21,800 nucleotides of DNA from Neoconidiobolus thromboides FSU 785 (taxonomy: Eukaryota; Entomophthoromycota; Entomophthoromycetes; Entomophthorales; Neoconidiobolaceae), in NCBI GenBank assembly GCA_025603075.1, contig MU626539.1, positions 1-21,800 on the forward strand, read 5' to 3'. Below the pieces are notes generated by a model, which was not told the origin of the DNA, made no database searches, and was given only the letters and a program-made list of their open reading frames with translations. This document shows, piece after piece, positions 1-9,440 of the stretch. Positions within the stretch are counted from its first letter, which is position 1. Each line of letters begins with the position of its first letter. The position numbers and the translations under genes were made by a program.

Positions 1-763
1 GATGCAAGTAAAATAGTAATTGCTGGTGATAGTGCAGGAGGAGGATTATCCAGTTCATTTTTAATATTATTAAGTCAACTTGAAGAATATAAAATGGTAG
101 CAGGAGGTTTATTATTAAGTCCATGGGTCGACTTAACCTCATCACAACCCAGTATTTTGACAAAAAATAATGATTTTTTTGAAGGGCCTATTGAATCAAA
201 AGAGGGTAAAGGTTATTTATTTATAGATAAATTGTTGATGAATGCCCCAGAAAATTTAAAAGAAGAAATTTTGAATAATGGTCATTTTTACACTACTGAA
301 AAATATTTGAAATGCCCACTTGTTAGTCCAATGTACCAAGATAAGTTTGATAGATTTCCACCTATTATAATAGTAAGCCAAGATTAATTTGTTATATTGT
401 TTATCATTTATTAATGATTATCTTTAGACTGTGGGTGGTGAGGAAAGATTTGAGGATGAAGTCATCGTGTTTGCTCACAAGATTAAGGGCTACAATCAAT
501 CAAGACCAAATAGCTCTTCAATAACTTTGCATATTTATGATGAAATGATACATGTATTTCAAGCACTTGAATCACATCCAAGTAGTCAAAAGTCATTTGA
601 ACTAAGCTCTGAGTTTATTAAAGATTGTTTTAATAATAATAATGAGGATACTAATGGATTTTGGGCTTACAAAGTTGATGTTAAACAAAATTTTAATCCC
701 GTCGAGTATGATATTTTAAAATACAATGTAGCAAAACCATTTAGTTTTAATGGAGAAGCTTGA
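1..763 (+). CDS. Alpha/beta hydrolase, hormone-sensitive-lipase family (5' truncated by window edge)
   Basis: This is the C-terminal part of a serine esterase/lipase of the HSL (Abhydrolase_3) family, which hydrolyses carboxyl esters; the substrate is unknown. Exon 1-372 opens in frame at base 1 and carries the nucleophile elbow GDSAGG (bases 25-42). A 55-nt phase-0 intron (373-427, GTAAGC donor, TTTAG acceptor) is followed by exon 428-763, which ends in TGA. The second exon holds the likely catalytic Asp in GGEERFEDE and the catalytic His in DEMIHVF, so the visible triad is intact. The oxyanion-hole HGGG region and the N-terminus lie outside the window. It is a close paralog of the minus-strand gene at the right edge and of the broken copy at 2429-5312: intron positions agree, and a stretch just after the stop (GAGTTTTYATAAATTARTAA) is shared with the pseudogene. 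The family assignment is firm and the physiological role unknown. Confidence 0.88.
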
Positions 764-1308
764 GTTTTCATAAATTAGTAAAATATTGTTATTATTTTAT
801 TATTATTTTGAGTTTATATGAAGCTCTTTTCATAGCTTAAAATATTAATAAGGACAATATTTTCAATGTTAATATGAATAGACATACTATGTATAAAGTG
901 TTAAATATAAACCCACCTACTCTGTTTATTTAATATATTCCCAACAATAAACTATAGTCTATTTGCTAATTTTAAAAGAATAAATATATAGTTTATGCTC
1001 TTTTTTTAATTTCTTTAAATAGCTGCCTTATGGAAAGTCTTTCTTGACACTGACTAAAAACTAAGAATATACTTAATCAAACTAAATGAAATCATCTTTG
1101 AAACCTACTAACAATTTTTTAAAACATACCACTCATGATGAGAAGTAAATTTATTTCAGAAAAAGTGAAGTATTAGTTCAAAAGAAATTTATAGAAGCTT
1201 GACTATTTGATAGATAGGATAGGAATTCTAAACTAGCTACCTATTCTAATCCCTTATTCATTTTGGACCTATTTATAATTTTAACATGAAACTCAATATA
1301 AAAATATA

Positions 1309-1395
1309 TATCTGGTTTCATTTACTTTGTCATTTTTAGTCACTATTAAGTGGGGAATTGTTAGTAAGATCTTTAAGCATAAAAGGATATGCTCA
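1309..1395 (+). repeat. Degenerate copy of the window's MITE family (copy D)
   Basis: The internal part (TTTCATTTACTTTGTCATTT, then GTCACTATTAAGTGGGG, TTGTTAGTAAGATCTTTAAG) aligns base for base, with scattered changes, to the three intact copies at 4842, 9566 and 20372. The right end, ATATGCTCA followed by TA, resembles the intact end ACATCTCCA followed by TA. The left terminal repeat has lost about 12 bases. It is the oldest of the four copies. Borders are approximate. Confidence 0.6.
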
Positions 1396-1937
1396 TAAGT
1401 TAGTTTTAAAACCGATATAAATGGATAGATTTATGATAGGCTTTTTTATGTGATTTTAAAAGTCAAATAGAAATATAACTATAATAAATAAAGTATCCCA
1501 GTACAAATCTGCCTATTTATATTCTAATTTGATATTGACTTAGGATTATTTTTAAATAAAATTTTGGTAACTATAAAATTAATGGCAGCATATAGGCATA
1601 TAGTTGGGAACAAAAGTGATTACATGCTAAATTGTTTTCTGACTTTCTATAAAAACAGCACAAAGTAGAAAAATTGCAAAATAATACACCATAGAATCCT
1701 TTTGTCCTGTAACTATATTTATGCTATAAACTAACAGGTTTTTTGTTTCAAAAAATTGTTTATCAAATTTTTAAAAGCTTCCTTATTCAATGGTACTCCT
1801 TTATCAAGAGATCCCTTGATTAAAGAATATTTAGAATATTTAGAATATTATACTATAATAATTTTCTAAATAATGAATCGCAAATATCAACCTATTCCAC
1901 CGGTAATTATGAAAAGCTAACTAATTATAAAAGGACT

Positions 1938-2213
1938 GTAAAATAAGCAGCATTAATATTAAGCCATAATCCGCTTCATCTTGATAATCAACAACTTTAG
2001 TTAGACAGAAATCAAGTCCAAACTATGCCATCAAAACCTTTACTAAAAAGAATGGGACAAAGTTACACTTATGAGATTATTGTAAAATAACAGTGCTAGT
2101 GTTAAGTCACAATCCACTTCATCTTGGTAATTACAATTTTAGTTAGATAGAAGCTAAGGTCAAACTATGATACCAAAACCTTTACTGAAAAAGCTAGCAT
2201 AAAGTCAATTTTA
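1938..2213 (+). repeat. Diverged tandem duplication, two units of about 135-143 bp
   Basis: Unit 1 (1938-2080) and unit 2 (2081-about 2213) both begin TGTAAAATAA. They share, in the same order, ATAATCCGCTTCATCTT / ACAATCCACTTCATCTT, TTTAGTTAGAYAGAA, TCCAAACTATG / GTCAAACTATG, and CAAAACCTTTACT followed by GAAAAAG or AAAAAG. By eye about three quarters of positions agree. Neither unit has an open frame. No similar sequence was noticed elsewhere in the window. Origin unknown. Confidence 0.72.
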
Positions 2214-4108
2214 AAAGCTGAAATGGATCTGATTAGAAAGCCAAAGTAATCAAATTTAAAAAAAAACAGATAAAAGAGAGTAAACAACTTCTTAGTATTC
2301 AATCCCTCTACTATGAACACTTTAAAATCATTTGTTTATACAGGTTGTATGCATATAACTGAAGAAGCCCCTTTACCCCTAAAGGTTTCGATATCATAAA
2401 AGCTTATATTCTGGATCATTATTGAGAGTTGAGTTACAATATAATTAAAAAGAAATTGGCTGTAGAAGCGGGTACATATTTAATTAAAAGAGGAGGCTCT
2501 TTCTGGTATAGTGAAAAATTGGAATTAGAGTTTGTAGTACCTAATCATGAGGATTCAAATGATAATAAAAAAATTCTAATTTACTTACATGATGAGGCGT
2601 ATGTGTATTGTTCTAATAATACCCATCATCAGCTATATTGTAGACTGAGTACATAAGCAAACTGTCAAGAGGGTGGTAATATATTTTAGTGTTCTATCCT
2701 TGATTAATCAATTAATCAAAATTATTAGCTTTAAATTACATATTAACTCTAGAACATCCTTTCCCTTGTGCTTTGGAGGATACTTTAGCAGTATATTTTT
2801 ATCTAATTAACCAAAATACTGAAGAGCATCTAGAGATGGATATCAATGTAAGTGAAATAATAATTTCTAATAATAGCCCTGGGCGAGATTTGTCTAGCTC
2901 CTTTTTAATATTATAAGCTAACTTAAACAATATAAGGTGACAGCAGGAGGTTTACTATTAAATTCGTGGGTGAGTCTAACTTCTTTTCAATCTAATGTTT
3001 TAATGAAAAATACTTGGAATATATACTTGTTATTGCAATATATTAGAATGACTTTAATAGCTCTCCACCAATTATGATGGTAAGTGAAATCGGTTTATAT
3101 AGGAATGTCTAAATTGATTTTAGAATTTAGCTAAAAAAATTTATTAGAATAAATGGAAGCATACTATATAGGTATTCCAATTCATTCATATTAATTTTGG
3201 TAACTATCCATAGTAATCCATAATTTATAGCATTTTATAATAAAACAAAAAAAAAACAAAAGAAAAATTATTAAAGTTTATCATTGATAGCAATAAATTT
3301 AATTAACAATACATAAAATTAGTGCTTTAAGAGAAACAGGAAATAAAAACTAATAAATAGTGTTGTTATGAACTATAGCTTCAGTATATTCTTTTGATAA
3401 ATGTAAAAGTCTTAGATCTAATATAAGTAGAAATTAATATGATTGTTTTTAAATAATTGACAATGATAAAATAACAACACTATAACCTATTATTAAAAAT
3501 ATAAAAAAGTCAAAAATATGGAAATCAAAAATTGTACAATGTTTAATAATTTGACTATTTTATCAAGATTCAATAAAAGCAATAGCAATAATAAATATTT
3601 ATTAAATAACATACATATTAAATAAAAGTACAAAAATAATACATAATAAATATTTTAATAATTTAGAAATTAAAGCAGTAGCTAAGTCAATGTTTTCAAA
3701 TATATACTAGATAATTTTAAAAATATGTCAGGAAAAATAGATATATATGATAATATATACCCAGTATACAGTTGAAAAAAAATTGTTTAAAAATAATAGA
3801 ATGTAAGTAAAGTTTATTTTAATTATTTATTTGAAATATTAAATTACAATTTGGTATATGTAGAAGACTGTTTAATTAATTTAATATATAAAAAGTTTGT
3901 AAAAATCAATACATAGGAAAATAGATGAAATCATTTTAAATTTTATAATAGAGAAATAATTTTGGAGTATTAAGTAAGATAAAAAGTGTTAGCTAATTAG
4001 TTAATTTCAAAATTTGAGATTTTTGTAAACATAATAAAATTAATAGCTCAATTGTTAATAATAAGAAAGCAAATATAATTTTTAAAAAGTATGAAAGAGA
4101 TAAAGATG

Positions 4109-4138
4109 TAATAATAATAATAATAACAACAATAATAC
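4109..4138 (+). repeat. (TAA)n/(CAA) microsatellite
   Basis: Six consecutive TAA units followed by CAA CAA TAA TAC inside the TIR element. It is a simple-sequence tract and does not lie in a supportable reading frame. Confidence 0.85.
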
Positions 4139-4433
4139 AAAATATTAAGAAATATATTTTATTAAGCATAACAATAAACTACACTATTATCCAATATCTA
4201 ATGGAGCAAAAAAAAGTGATATAGTTTTGATTAAAGTTATAAAGTCTATAGAAAATAAAGAAATTAGAAGATTAATCCTAGCTTATCTTATAAAAATAGC
4301 AGAAAATTCAAAAGCTTTAATATTTACTAAGCAAGTAGTTTATTAGATGATAAGAATTAACTACTAGATATTAATATTACTTGAGTTGTTAATAGTTAAG
4401 TTAATAAATAGTTAAAGAGCAGGTGGCTGTAAC

Positions 4434-4450
4434 AGTAGATTTTATCTACT
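4434..4450. repeat. Perfect 7-bp hairpin inside the TIR element
   Basis: AGTAGAT, a TTT loop, then ATCTACT. It sits inside a loose outer inverted pairing (GGTGGCT near 4422 against GGCTAACCAC near 4493), a GC-richer island in very AT-rich surroundings. It does not fit a tRNA cloverleaf. Confidence 0.55.
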
Positions 4451-4518
4451 ATATTGTCTGTATTATATAAATATAGTTAATTATAGTTTTGAGGCTAACC
4501 ACTCCCTTCCATACAGCT

Positions 4519-4536
4519 ATTTATTTATTTATTTAA
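4519..4536 (+). repeat. (TTTA)n microsatellite
   Basis: About four and a half TTTA/ATTT units in a row, inside the TIR element. Simple-sequence tract. Confidence 0.75.
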
Positions 4537-4841
4537 TAACAAATATTTAATATTAGCTATAAAGCAGTCAATGACAAATATTTCTTAATAAAGTTCTAAG
4601 GATATATATTTACTTGCATACAACTTTGATTGATATCAGTATATAGATTATATTAGTAAAAGCTTTGCTAGCCTGGGAATTTATATTAAATTTAGTAGAA
4701 ATTCAGCTAACCTACAATGCAAATTACAACAAAATAATTAAAACTGTGTTGGGCATTTTATAGAACTTTATTTAAAGTTTTTTAAATATTCTATATTTAA
4801 AAATTGGATGAAAAAATGAAACTAATTCGGACATTCCCATA

Positions 4842-4940
4842 TGGAGATGTTTTTTTGTCTTTATTACTTTTTCCATTTTTAAGCACTATTTGAGTGGAAA
4901 GATTATTGGCAAAATTCTTAAACGAAAAAATACATCCCCA
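4842..4940 (+). mobile_element. MITE copy A, TA-flanked
   Basis: A 99-bp element with terminal inverted repeats TGGAGATGTTTTTTTG and, reversed, TGGGGATGTATTTTTTCG, flanked by TA on both sides (4840-4841 and 4941-4942), so the ends read CATATGG and CCATATG. The interior contains TTTCCATTTTTAAGC and a matching TGGAAAG that can pair as an inner stem. It carries no ORF. Three related copies lie elsewhere in the window. It abuts the right end of the 1.74-kb TIR element, sharing one TA, and ends 32 bp before the pseudogene's last acceptor AG. Confidence 0.8.
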
Positions 4941-5312
4941 TATGTTGTTTGTTTTTGTCAATAGTTGTTTTTAGGTTGTAGGCGGTGAGGAAGATTTGAG
5001 GATGAATGTGTTATATTCGCTGATGAAATAAAGAATAGTAACGAAGCTAATTCAAATAATTAGCCAATAATGTTACATATTTATAATAAAATGGTAAATA
5101 CATCTCAGATACTCAATCTTCATCCAAGCAGTCAAAAATCTCTTAAAGTGGGATCCAAATTCATTAGGGATTGTTAAAGTAGTAACGTTATTAATAATAA
5201 CAATGAATCACGGGCTTGTAGGATTAATATCGTATTAAACTTAACCCTATTTAATTATAATATTGTAAAGTACAAAGTACCACAAGCTTTTAGCCTTAGC
5301 GAAGAAACTTGA

Positions 5313-6519
5313 GTTTTTATAAATTAATAAATTACTTTTTACAACTGTCATCTTAAGTTTATGTGAGGCTATCTTCATAACTTCATATCTTAATAATGTC
5401 AATGTATGATCAATAGTAAATTAAATGAACATGTTTTCATTTTAAATTAGTAAATACAAACTTATTCATTGTCTTTTTCTTTTATCCCCTTGCGATCATA
5501 AACTACCATTTATTACTTCATTGATATAAATAAATATAAACATAAAGCTTGTACTCCTTTTATTTTATCTAAAAACAACCTAAAATGTACAATTTATAAC
5601 ACATTCTTGAATAATTATAGAATGTTTTTTAAAGTTATAGCTAAATTTTTATTAAATAAGATAAAATTGAACTTATAATATATACTTTTTGACATTTTAC
5701 AATAATATTTAAATCCGCTTGCTGTTAATAGTACTTGATTAAAGCTATCTTACTTTATTTTAATTAATATAAACCTTAGTTAATCTCTTTTCAAAATGTT
5801 AAAAGATTTATAAGAGCTTTGATTAACCATGAGTTATAAATATATTATAATAATTATTTAATTATATAATAACACTGTCGTTGTTATCCTTCCTTTTTTT
5901 CATATAACAATTCTAAATATTAACAGTTTTATTTTTTAATAAAAAATTAACTAAAAATGGTAAATTTAAACTTAAAAATTTTAAAATGAAATTCTATTAA
6001 TAAACTAAAAATAATGTTTGTTTGGATAAAAATAGATAAAATTCTAATATTAAATTAAACCACAGAGTATGTTGCATCTATATGTCCTTTATTATTTTTA
6101 ATTTGCTCTTTGCTTTTTTTAACATGACTTTAAGAACATAAAACAAAGCTATAAACTCTAGGCTTATATAAAAAACTAGGTACAATTAAAAAATAATAAA
6201 AGGCATCTAATTGCAATCTATTTTACACTTGAATCCACTTTAATTCACTAAAAACAAATTTATTCTATTGATAATGACCAAACTAAAAATCACTTGGACA
6301 CAACTAAAACCATTTTAACAAATAAAATCCTTTTATTTCCTCCCACCATAACATTTAACTTGTCCATAAAAATAACTTTATCACTTTTGACTCCAATAAA
6401 AAAATCATTAAGCATTAACATTAAACCATCAAAAAATTCAACATTTTATCCTCATATTTGTTTATTTTTAAAAAAATAAATACTTTTAAACTCATCCATT
6501 TGATTAAAAAAAGAGAGAT
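5313..6519. other. Gene-poor AT-rich spacer
   Basis: About 1.2 kb between the hydrolase pseudogene and the secreted membrane protein gene. The first 80 bases resemble the 3' flank of the left-edge hydrolase gene, as expected for a duplicated 3' UTR. A C-rich, G-poor stretch at about 6240-6440 precedes the next gene and may belong to its promoter. I see no other feature. Confidence 0.55.
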
Positions 6520-7157
6520 ATGCAATTGATAAAATATTGTTTCTATTTCTTATTATTTCTTAGCTTCTTATTAGCTCAAGTAGCACCATCAGATCCTACA
6601 CCAACTCCGGAGCCAACAGGAGGTAAACAAATTTCATTCCATTTTAATTTAATCTAAAACTTATCTTTTTTCTAGCCAAAAAAGTCACTAAAGTAGTAAC
6701 CTCTGTTGTAACAAAGGTAGGAGATCCAGTAATTGTTACTAAAACGATAACAGAAACGGATCCTGAACCAACTTCCACACCTTCCACCAGTACCACCCCA
6801 ACTTCAACTCCAAGTACTAGTTCTTCATCCGATGAAAATAGTGGTAGTAAAACAACAATGATAATAGTATGGGTAGTGGTAGGTATTGCTAGTGCAGTTG
6901 TATTCTTTGGTATATTAGCCTTTGTTATAAGAAGAATAAGAAAGAGAGGCAGTAAAGATGGTCAATTTTCAGATGCTTTAGATGTAATGGCGACGACTAA
7001 TAATATTCATTATAAAAATTCATATCCAACTAGTACAGGGATGGGAGGAAACAGTTATGGTCATTCCCACTCAGGTTCCAATGTTAGTGCACCTCAAAAT
7101 AGGTTAAGGAACCATGATTCAGAACAATTGTTTTTAAAACAATTGAATGAACCATGA
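6520..7157 (+). CDS. Small secreted single-pass membrane protein (Mid2-like architecture)
   Basis: Two exons, 6520-6622 and 6676-7157, joined across a 53-nt phase-1 intron (GTAAAC donor, TTCTAG acceptor), give 194 residues. The start is the first ATG of the open frame and begins a clear signal peptide of about 19 residues rich in Phe, Leu and Tyr, ending near LLAQ. The short ectodomain (about 20-94) is Pro/Thr/Ser-rich, with PTPTPEP, repeated VVTSVVT-type segments and a run of STPSTST suited to O-mannosylation. One transmembrane helix (about 95-115) is followed by the basic stop-transfer RRIRKR and a Ser/Gly/Asn-rich tail of about 70 residues with a His-Ser stretch. There are no WSC cysteines or other named domain. 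The layout resembles fungal cell-wall stress sensors such as Mid2, but that is architectural similarity only. It converges with the kinase-like gene 112 bp downstream. Confidence 0.82.
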
Positions 7158-7269
7158 ATATCTGATAGCTTGATTTAGCTTCTTTTGTGGATTGTATAGC
7201 TTTTTATACTAGTTGCATTTTTATTTTTATATAACAATATAAATAATTTAATAAATTCTTATTTTTATT

Positions 7270-9440
7270 TTAACTTTTATTTTTAAATTGTAAAATCCAA
7301 GGATGTTGTAATAAGTAGCTTGCATCTGGTCTAGCAGAAGGATCAGGTATTAATGCCTAGTATAGAAATTAATATTAAAAGCATTTTGATACTAAAATAA
7401 CTTACAGAAGTAATAAATCCGGAAGCAAAATTAGAAATATCCTTTGAAATAATAGGTTTATAATTAACAATACGATTATAAATAACACTCCGATTAGTAG
7501 TAACTGGCAACTCAAAGGGTGTATAACCAGTTAGCATTTCATGTGCAACAATAGCCAAGGACCAAATATCTATATTTGCTGTGTAGTTTATATCTGCAAT
7601 TACTTCAGGCGCTGTATACAATGTAGTACCACATAAGCCATGAGCTAAGCTAAATAAGAGTATTATTAGTATTATGTATTGTTGTGTTATTGTTATATCC
7701 TACTTCTTTGAATCTAACTCCACCGCCTGATTAAAATCCGATAATTTGATATCCTTATTATTATCAATTAATAAATTACTAGGTTTAATATTTCGATGCA
7801 CTATTCCTTTACTATGGATATATTGTAATGCTAATAATAATTGTTGGACCAACTAAAGATATAAAGGAGGTTCGTTAGTTTAGTAGAGGAGTGATATACA
7901 TTATAAGAATATCTTACATTAGATGTTTTAGGTTCTGGTATTGTTGCTTTTTTAAGTTGGTAATCTAAACTGCGATATGGGGCATACTCTAATACTATTA
8001 TTATATTCTCTTGATATAAAAAATAATTGTAAAATTGAATTATATGTTCATGGCTAAAATAAAGGATAACTTATATAAATGAGGCTACTATAACTTATAT
8101 ATTACTCTTACCTTAATTTTGAATGAATCTTGCATTCATTTTTAATATTATCTAAACTTTGTTGATTTAGATGTTGTTTATTAATAACTTTAATAGCTAT
8201 CTTTTGTTGGTTTTCTTTTATCTTGGCTTTATATACTTGACTAATACTAGTTTTGTTTGTGCTTATTAAATCCTCTTCAGAAACAATTAATTGTTCCAGA
8301 CTATAAAAATAAAATCTATAATAAGTTAATTTATATGAAACAAATTTACCTATTAATATTAATATAATTTAAATCTTTACTATAATTTAAATTATTGTTG
8401 GTATTATTATTAATAAACGGATAAGTATTCATATCTCTTATAATCTCTTCTTTATTATAATTTTGATTAATATTATTATTAATAAAGGGATAATTGTTAG
8501 TTCCTCTTAACACTTCTTCTTTATTGCTAAACCTGTCTGTCCCAAATTTATTCAAATTAAATATATCTTCATCTTTACCCTTATTAAAATCTATTGTATC
8601 ATATTTATTAGCTAGATTAAACACATTATTTTTATTATCATCTTTATTAAAATTCCTTAACTCATATTTATTTGTATTGAATATATAGTCGTTTCTATCT
8701 TTATCTAACCTGTTCAATTCATACTTGTCCCTATTAAACAAATCATCTTGATTTCCATCCTTAAACCCTGTACCTCTTCCTTGAAAATAGTTTGTTTGAA
8801 GACTGTTTCCATTCATATATCCTTTCGGTTCACTAAACCCTTTGTTTTCTATCTGCTCTTCTCTTATCCCGCCTTTTAAATGCTTATACAATAACTGAGT
8901 ATCATTCATATCTAAACTTGGTTTCTTATTATGTAAGTTTTTCCTTTTATCTTTAATAAACCGATTTCGAAATGAATTAAATGCTGAGTCTTGATTATAT
9001 AGTCCATCTTTTAACCACGGTTCCGTTGTTTGAATATTAGTTGTTGTTGGATTATAAGATTCTACTTGTCTTTGAGTATTTTTAGTAATGGGAAATACTT
9101 CCTCCCATCGATTAGTGATAGTTGAGTTTTGTTTGAGTTTTAAAGCGAGGTTTTGGTCGGGTAATGTTGTTGGAGTTGTAGTGGCCGTTGCTGTTGCTAT
9201 TGTATCAGTTGTAGGTGTGTTTTTATTCAAATAATTCCAAACCAGCATGTAAACTTTATAGTAAATAGCTAGCAATGAAATAAATACTATAATCAAAAAA
9301 GGAATCACTATATAATCTCGAATTAATTCCTCAAATATATCAAATTTTAAGCATATGTATAATACAGATACAAAGATAACAATTAATAATGGAATAATTG
9401 CATGGTCTTTTAATAATCTTTCTACATTTTGTTGGGACAT
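7270..9440 (-). CDS. Membrane-anchored protein kinase-like protein, predicted pseudokinase
   Basis: Six exons on the minus strand (9440-8350, 8300-8112, 8053-7918, 7852-7704, 7649-7406, 7356-7270) with introns of 49-65 nt give 631 residues. Two hydrophobic helices near the N-terminus (about 14-31 and 44-62) anchor it. A Thr/Asn-rich linker follows, including four degenerate 20-residue repeats (232-309) centred on FN..KYE...FNKD and a twofold NNYPFINNN / NTYPFINNN motif. Residues 372-628 form a Ser/Thr-kinase fold. Lys401 (IAIKV), Glu419, Asn498 (IKPSN), Asp511, APE (535-537), DIWSL and the final Arg of DPSARP are kept. The glycine loop reads [11 protein letters not shown] with no glycine, HRD is HRN (Asn493) and DFG is DFN (Asn513). 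The catalytic base is therefore missing, so signalling by scaffolding or allostery is more likely than phosphotransfer. The regular splice sites and unbroken frame argue against a decaying gene. No subfamily was recognised. Confidence 0.83.

Larger units (their letters stand above)
764..2428. other. Gene-free AT-rich region
   Basis: I see no supportable coding sequence on either strand over about 1.6 kb; every frame is broken by stops. It holds one degenerate MITE copy near 1309-1395 and a diverged tandem duplication at 1938-2213, listed separately. From about 2360 to 2428 there are short open stretches just upstream of the hydrolase pseudogene that may be remnants of its 5' coding part, in two frames with a TGA at 2423-2425. 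Confidence 0.6.
3100..4839. mobile_element. TIR element of about 1.74 kb inserted in the pseudogene intron, no transposase ORF
   Basis: The left end is TA then TAGGAATGTCTAAATTGATT. The reverse complement of the right end is TA then TGGGAATGTCCGAATTAGTT. These are imperfect terminal inverted repeats of about 20 bp whose differences are all transitions, flanked by TA (3098-3099 and 4840-4841). The insertion starts where intron similarity to the right-edge paralog stops. TA target sites and TIRs of this kind fit the Tc1/mariner superfamily, but the interior is extremely AT-rich, full of stops in all frames, and no transposase motif is recognisable. It is either a long non-autonomous element or a fully decayed one. 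Internal features are a (TAA)n tract, a (TTTA)n tract and a perfect 7-bp hairpin. Confidence 0.6.
2429..5312 (+). pseudogene. Decayed HSL-family hydrolase paralog, last intron inflated by an insertion
   Basis: The remnant follows the paralogs exon by exon. Bases 2429-2675 encode the region before the nucleophile, but the oxyanion HGGG motif reads HDEA and a TAA stop (2654-2656) replaces the Lys codon seen in the right-edge paralog. A 53-nt intron (2676-2728) matches that paralog in place and length. The next exon (2729-3079) keeps PFPCALEDTLA, but GDSAGG has become NNSPGR, stops are present, and roughly 50 codons are missing before the PPIMM end. The donor at 3080 is followed by 1,895 nt instead of about 55 before the acceptor at 4973-4974. 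The last exon (4975-5312) has lost one base near the GGEE motif, has in-frame stops, and has Asn where the catalytic His should be. All three catalytic elements are damaged, so the copy is non-functional. Upstream remnants may extend to about 2360. Confidence 0.87.

Noticed and set aside
937-1612. Inverted 8-mers TTCCCAAC (937) and GTTGGGAA (about 1605) as ends of another element
   Set aside because: The match does not extend beyond 8 bp and no TA or other target duplication flanks both ends. It contains the old MITE copy D, so it was considered, but support is too thin.
3481-4140. A long frame that opens up if TAA and TAG are read as glutamine, with an apparent poly-Gln run at the TAA repeat
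   Set aside because: The numbers of TAA, TAG and TGA codons are about what AT-rich random sequence would give, TGA interrupts the frame, and the surrounding real genes use TAA and TAG as stops. The poly-Gln is just the (TAA)n microsatellite.
6294-6479. Open frame of 61 codons upstream of the secreted membrane protein gene
   Set aside because: Low-complexity composition (Ile, Leu, Lys, Ser, Thr), no domain, no splice partners, and it lies in the presumed promoter. Likely chance.
7343-7621. Separate short kinase gene starting at 7621
   Set aside because: The frame is exon 5 of the six-exon kinase-like gene; the first codon is TTG, and consensus splice sites join it to the upstream kinase subdomains.
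8346-9440. A 364-residue stand-alone membrane protein
   Set aside because: The apparent stop TAA lies inside a GTAAAT splice donor; splicing to the acceptor at 8302-8301 continues directly into the kinase N-lobe in frame.
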